Shown here one piece after another: positions 63,912-64,000 of a stretch of DNA of 64,000 nucleotides. The notes below the pieces were generated by a model that saw only the letters and a program-made list of their open reading frames with translations, had not been told where the DNA came from and made no database searches. The position numbers were made by a program, and so were the translations under genes. This DNA comes from Polytrichum commune (Eukaryota; Streptophyta; Polytrichopsida; Polytrichales; Polytrichaceae). The stretch covers positions 24,240,001 to 24,304,000 of the forward strand of contig OX485809.1 in assembly GCA_950295325.1 (NCBI GenBank). Direction: 5' to 3'. Positions within the stretch are counted from its first letter, which is position 1, and each line of letters opens with the position of its first letter.

Positions 63912-64000
63912 TAAATCGGGATGATAATCGGTGAAGCATTAGACACATGCACTACCGATGCTGACAAGCGCCAAACAATTATTTTACTACTACAAACACA

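Noticed and set aside
1-64000. tRNA, rRNA or CRISPR arrays
   Set aside because: I looked for tRNA-like cloverleaf motifs, rRNA conserved blocks and regular direct repeats with unique spacers and recognised none. The tandem arrays present lack spacers.

Overview
The window is nuclear DNA of a land plant. Genes have many short exons with clean GT-AG borders, and they encode a plastid-targeted pyruvate kinase alpha subunit, a plant VIP1/VIH-type inositol pyrophosphate kinase, a malectin/LRR receptor kinase and the ribosome-biogenesis protein SURF6. A doubled telo-box lies just upstream of SURF6. The compact introns, the centrin-like remnant and the retroelement remnants would fit a seed-free plant such as a bryophyte, but this is an impression and not a proof; no species is assigned.

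Layout. 1-4,460: two strand-skewed remnants of one retroelement-like family, tail to tail near 1,300. 4,461-6,504: no recognisable gene. 6,505-9,071 (-): SURF6, 10 exons, 325 aa, with telo-boxes and a TIR element (9,407-9,943) upstream. 10,790-12,490: an array of about 3.5 degenerate ~460-510 bp repeats. 12,912-20,159 (+): malectin-like/LRR receptor-like kinase, 15 exons, 939 aa, with HRN in place of HRD in the catalytic loop and an inverted plus a direct copy of its own exon 2 inside intron 1. 20,390-21,070: broken duplicate of the 3' part of the pyruvate kinase gene. 21,187-21,896 (+): centrin-like pseudogene. 21,900-25,650: AT-rich, no gene. 26,133-30,337 (-): plastidial pyruvate kinase alpha (PKp1 type), 7 exons, 638 aa with a poly-Q tract. 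30,660-32,640: four copies of a small dispersed repeat. 34,354-47,728 (-): diphosphoinositol pentakisphosphate kinase (VIP1/VIH/PPIP5K), 29 exons, 1,079 aa. 47,729-48,300: its GC-rich upstream region. 48,300-64,000: gene desert of repeats and small TIR elements, with one isolated GC-rich island at 54,180-54,540.

The four intact genes are unrelated housekeeping or signalling loci and do not form a pathway cluster. All four models were built by hand from exon borders, and each sums to a whole number of codons with no internal stop. Most long open frames in the window are antisense or simple-repeat artefacts. The most unusual structure is the self-complementary arrangement in intron 1/exon 2 of the receptor kinase: the transcript could fold into either of two mutually exclusive hairpins, one of which buries a splice acceptor.
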